Assembly (NCBI GenBank): GCA_002344795.1
Contig: DDUM01000014.1
Span: 1-6,260 of the forward strand
Reading direction: 5' to 3'
Length of the DNA stretch: 6,260 nt
Source of the DNA: Flammeovirgaceae bacterium UBA2338
GTDB taxonomy: Bacteria; Bacteroidota; Bacteroidia; Cytophagales; Cyclobacteriaceae
Part shown: one piece after another, positions 5,851 through 6,260 of the stretch
Layout: every line of letters starts with the position of its first letter
Numbering within the stretch: position 1 is the stretch's first letter
Program-made: the position numbers and the translations under genes
Notes under the pieces: generated by a model
The model's input: the letters and a program-made list of their open reading frames with translations, nothing else
Told to the model about the DNA's origin: nothing
Database searches by the model: none

Positions 5851-6216
5851 ATGGACGGCATAAAAGATTCTGATATTCTGATTTCCGCAGGAACTCATTT
5901 AACAGTGGACGAAGTTGCTTCAATTAAATCTGATTTGACTTCTCTGAATATTGACTTTGTGGTAAATGGACATGGTGCAGCGAGCCGATTCCGAAGTTAT
6001 TACTATGAGATAATAGTAAAAGAAGAAAACATCGGGACAGCGAAAAAGATAGTTGAAAAAAGACGGAGCAGTACTTCAGTTGAAAGCCGTCAATGCCCAA
6101 AATGTAAGAATCCTAAATACAATGAGTTGAAGAAAAGCGGCATTTGGGAAAAGATATACTACTACGGGACGACCCTAGTTCAATGTAGAAAGTGCAAGAC
6201 AAAGTATCCAATTTAA
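5851..6216 (+). CDS. DUF2007-like domain plus C-terminal zinc ribbon, cassette-borne
   Basis: The 121-aa protein starts at ATG 5851. Its first 70 residues have the pattern of the DUF2007 putative signal-transducing family: a strand (DILISAG), a helix of the kind that precedes 'GI' (VDEVASIKSDLTSLNI), a strand DFVVNG (35-40), then YYYEIIVKEENIGTAKKIVEK (51-71) with the typical strand, acidic turn and helix. A short linker leads to a zinc ribbon with CPKC (C82, C85) and CRKC (C112, C115). No signal peptide or membrane helix is present. DUF2007 proteins are small, GlnB-like in proposed fold and of unknown function; the ribbon suggests nucleic-acid or protein binding. It is a separate cassette from the three-gene operon, so no functional link should be assumed. 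Confidence 0.75.
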   Translation: MDGIKDSDILISAGTHLTVDEVASIKSDLTSLNIDFVVNGHGAASRFRSYYYEIIVKEENIGTAKKIVEKRRSSTSVESRQCPKCKNPKYNELKKSGIWEKIYYYGTTLVQCRKCKTKYPI

Positions 6217-6229
6217 CACCGAACATAAT

Positions 6230-6260
6230 GCACAGGCCACAACAATATGTATGTGTCATG
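6230..6260 (+). other. Left end of a second attC-like element (cut by window end)
   Basis: The 31 bases match the left end of the element at 5553-5583 in 25 positions. GCACAGGC, AAC and TGTATGTGTCATG are conserved, while the triplet before AAC is CAC instead of GCT. That triplet pairs with GTG at the start of the same cassette (5822-5824). The right half lies beyond the window. Confidence 0.75.

Larger units (their letters stand above)
5819..6260 (+). mobile_element. Integron-like cassette 2 (3' end outside the window)
   Basis: It begins GTTGTGGCCAATGC (5819-5832), and its own closing element begins GCACAGGCCACAAC (6230-6243). GTTGTGGCC and GGCCACAAC are exact reverse complements. It holds one small gene that starts 32 nt after the boundary, with 13 nt between its stop codon and the closing element. 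This tight packing of one ORF between recombination half-sites is the classic cassette layout. No promoter is evident, so expression probably depends on read-through or a site further upstream. Confidence 0.6.

Noticed and set aside
5692..5898. 68-codon minus-strand frame over the attC-like element
   Set aside because: It lies within the palindromic element and the start of the next gene; openness is explained by the structure, not by coding.
5340..6260. CRISPR array suggested by spaced repeats
   Set aside because: The repeats are only two copies each, imperfect, hundreds of bases apart and structured as recombination sites; no cas gene is present.

Overview
The window looks like accessory DNA from a member of the Bacteroidota. 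The first gene resembles a conserved Bacteroidota family that I recognise only by its C-terminal pattern. Clear Shine-Dalgarno sequences are lacking, and the starts sit behind AT-rich leaders. Base composition shifts visibly after about position 600, from the G+C-richer first gene to an A+T-richer block of foreign appearance.

Layout. Positions 2-544 hold the 3' part of a conserved hypothetical gene, closed by a strong intrinsic terminator (563-597). After a gene-free stretch comes a cassette boundary at 764-777. A leader with no convincing gene and a stem-loop repeat (1014-1074) precede a three-gene, same-strand operon. Its genes are a 641-aa GHKL ATPase fused to a PD-(D/E)XK nuclease-like domain (1135-3060), a 515-aa protein with a Rossmann/methyltransferase-like core (3079-4626), and a 212-aa protein with an HExxH motif resembling the FtsH (M41) peptidase domain but without an AAA+ motor (4689-5327). 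A second stem-loop of the same family follows (5340-5396), then a spacer and a long attC-like palindromic element (5553-5832). Next is a small gene for a DUF2007-like domain plus zinc ribbon (5851-6216), then the start of a second attC-like element (6230-6260, cut by the window end).

Central observation. The boundaries follow an integron-cassette logic. Each unit begins with GTT-NNN-GCC-AA-TGC and ends with GCA-CA-GGC-N'N'N'-AAC, where N'N'N' is the reverse complement of NNN. The variable triplet differs between the two units (AGC/GCT and GTG/CAC) yet stays complementary within each. This is expected if each unit once circularised and carries its own recombination site, as integron cassettes do. 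No integrase is visible, the attC-like element is about 270 bp (longer than typical attC sites), and the first unit is a three-gene cassette of about 5 kb.

How the genes may work together (inference). A GHKL ATPase-nuclease, a Rossmann/methyltransferase-like protein and a stand-alone metallopeptidase packed on one mobile cassette fit a conflict or anti-phage system with ATPase, nuclease and proteolytic parts. I do not recognise this combination as a named defence system, and its function is unproven.
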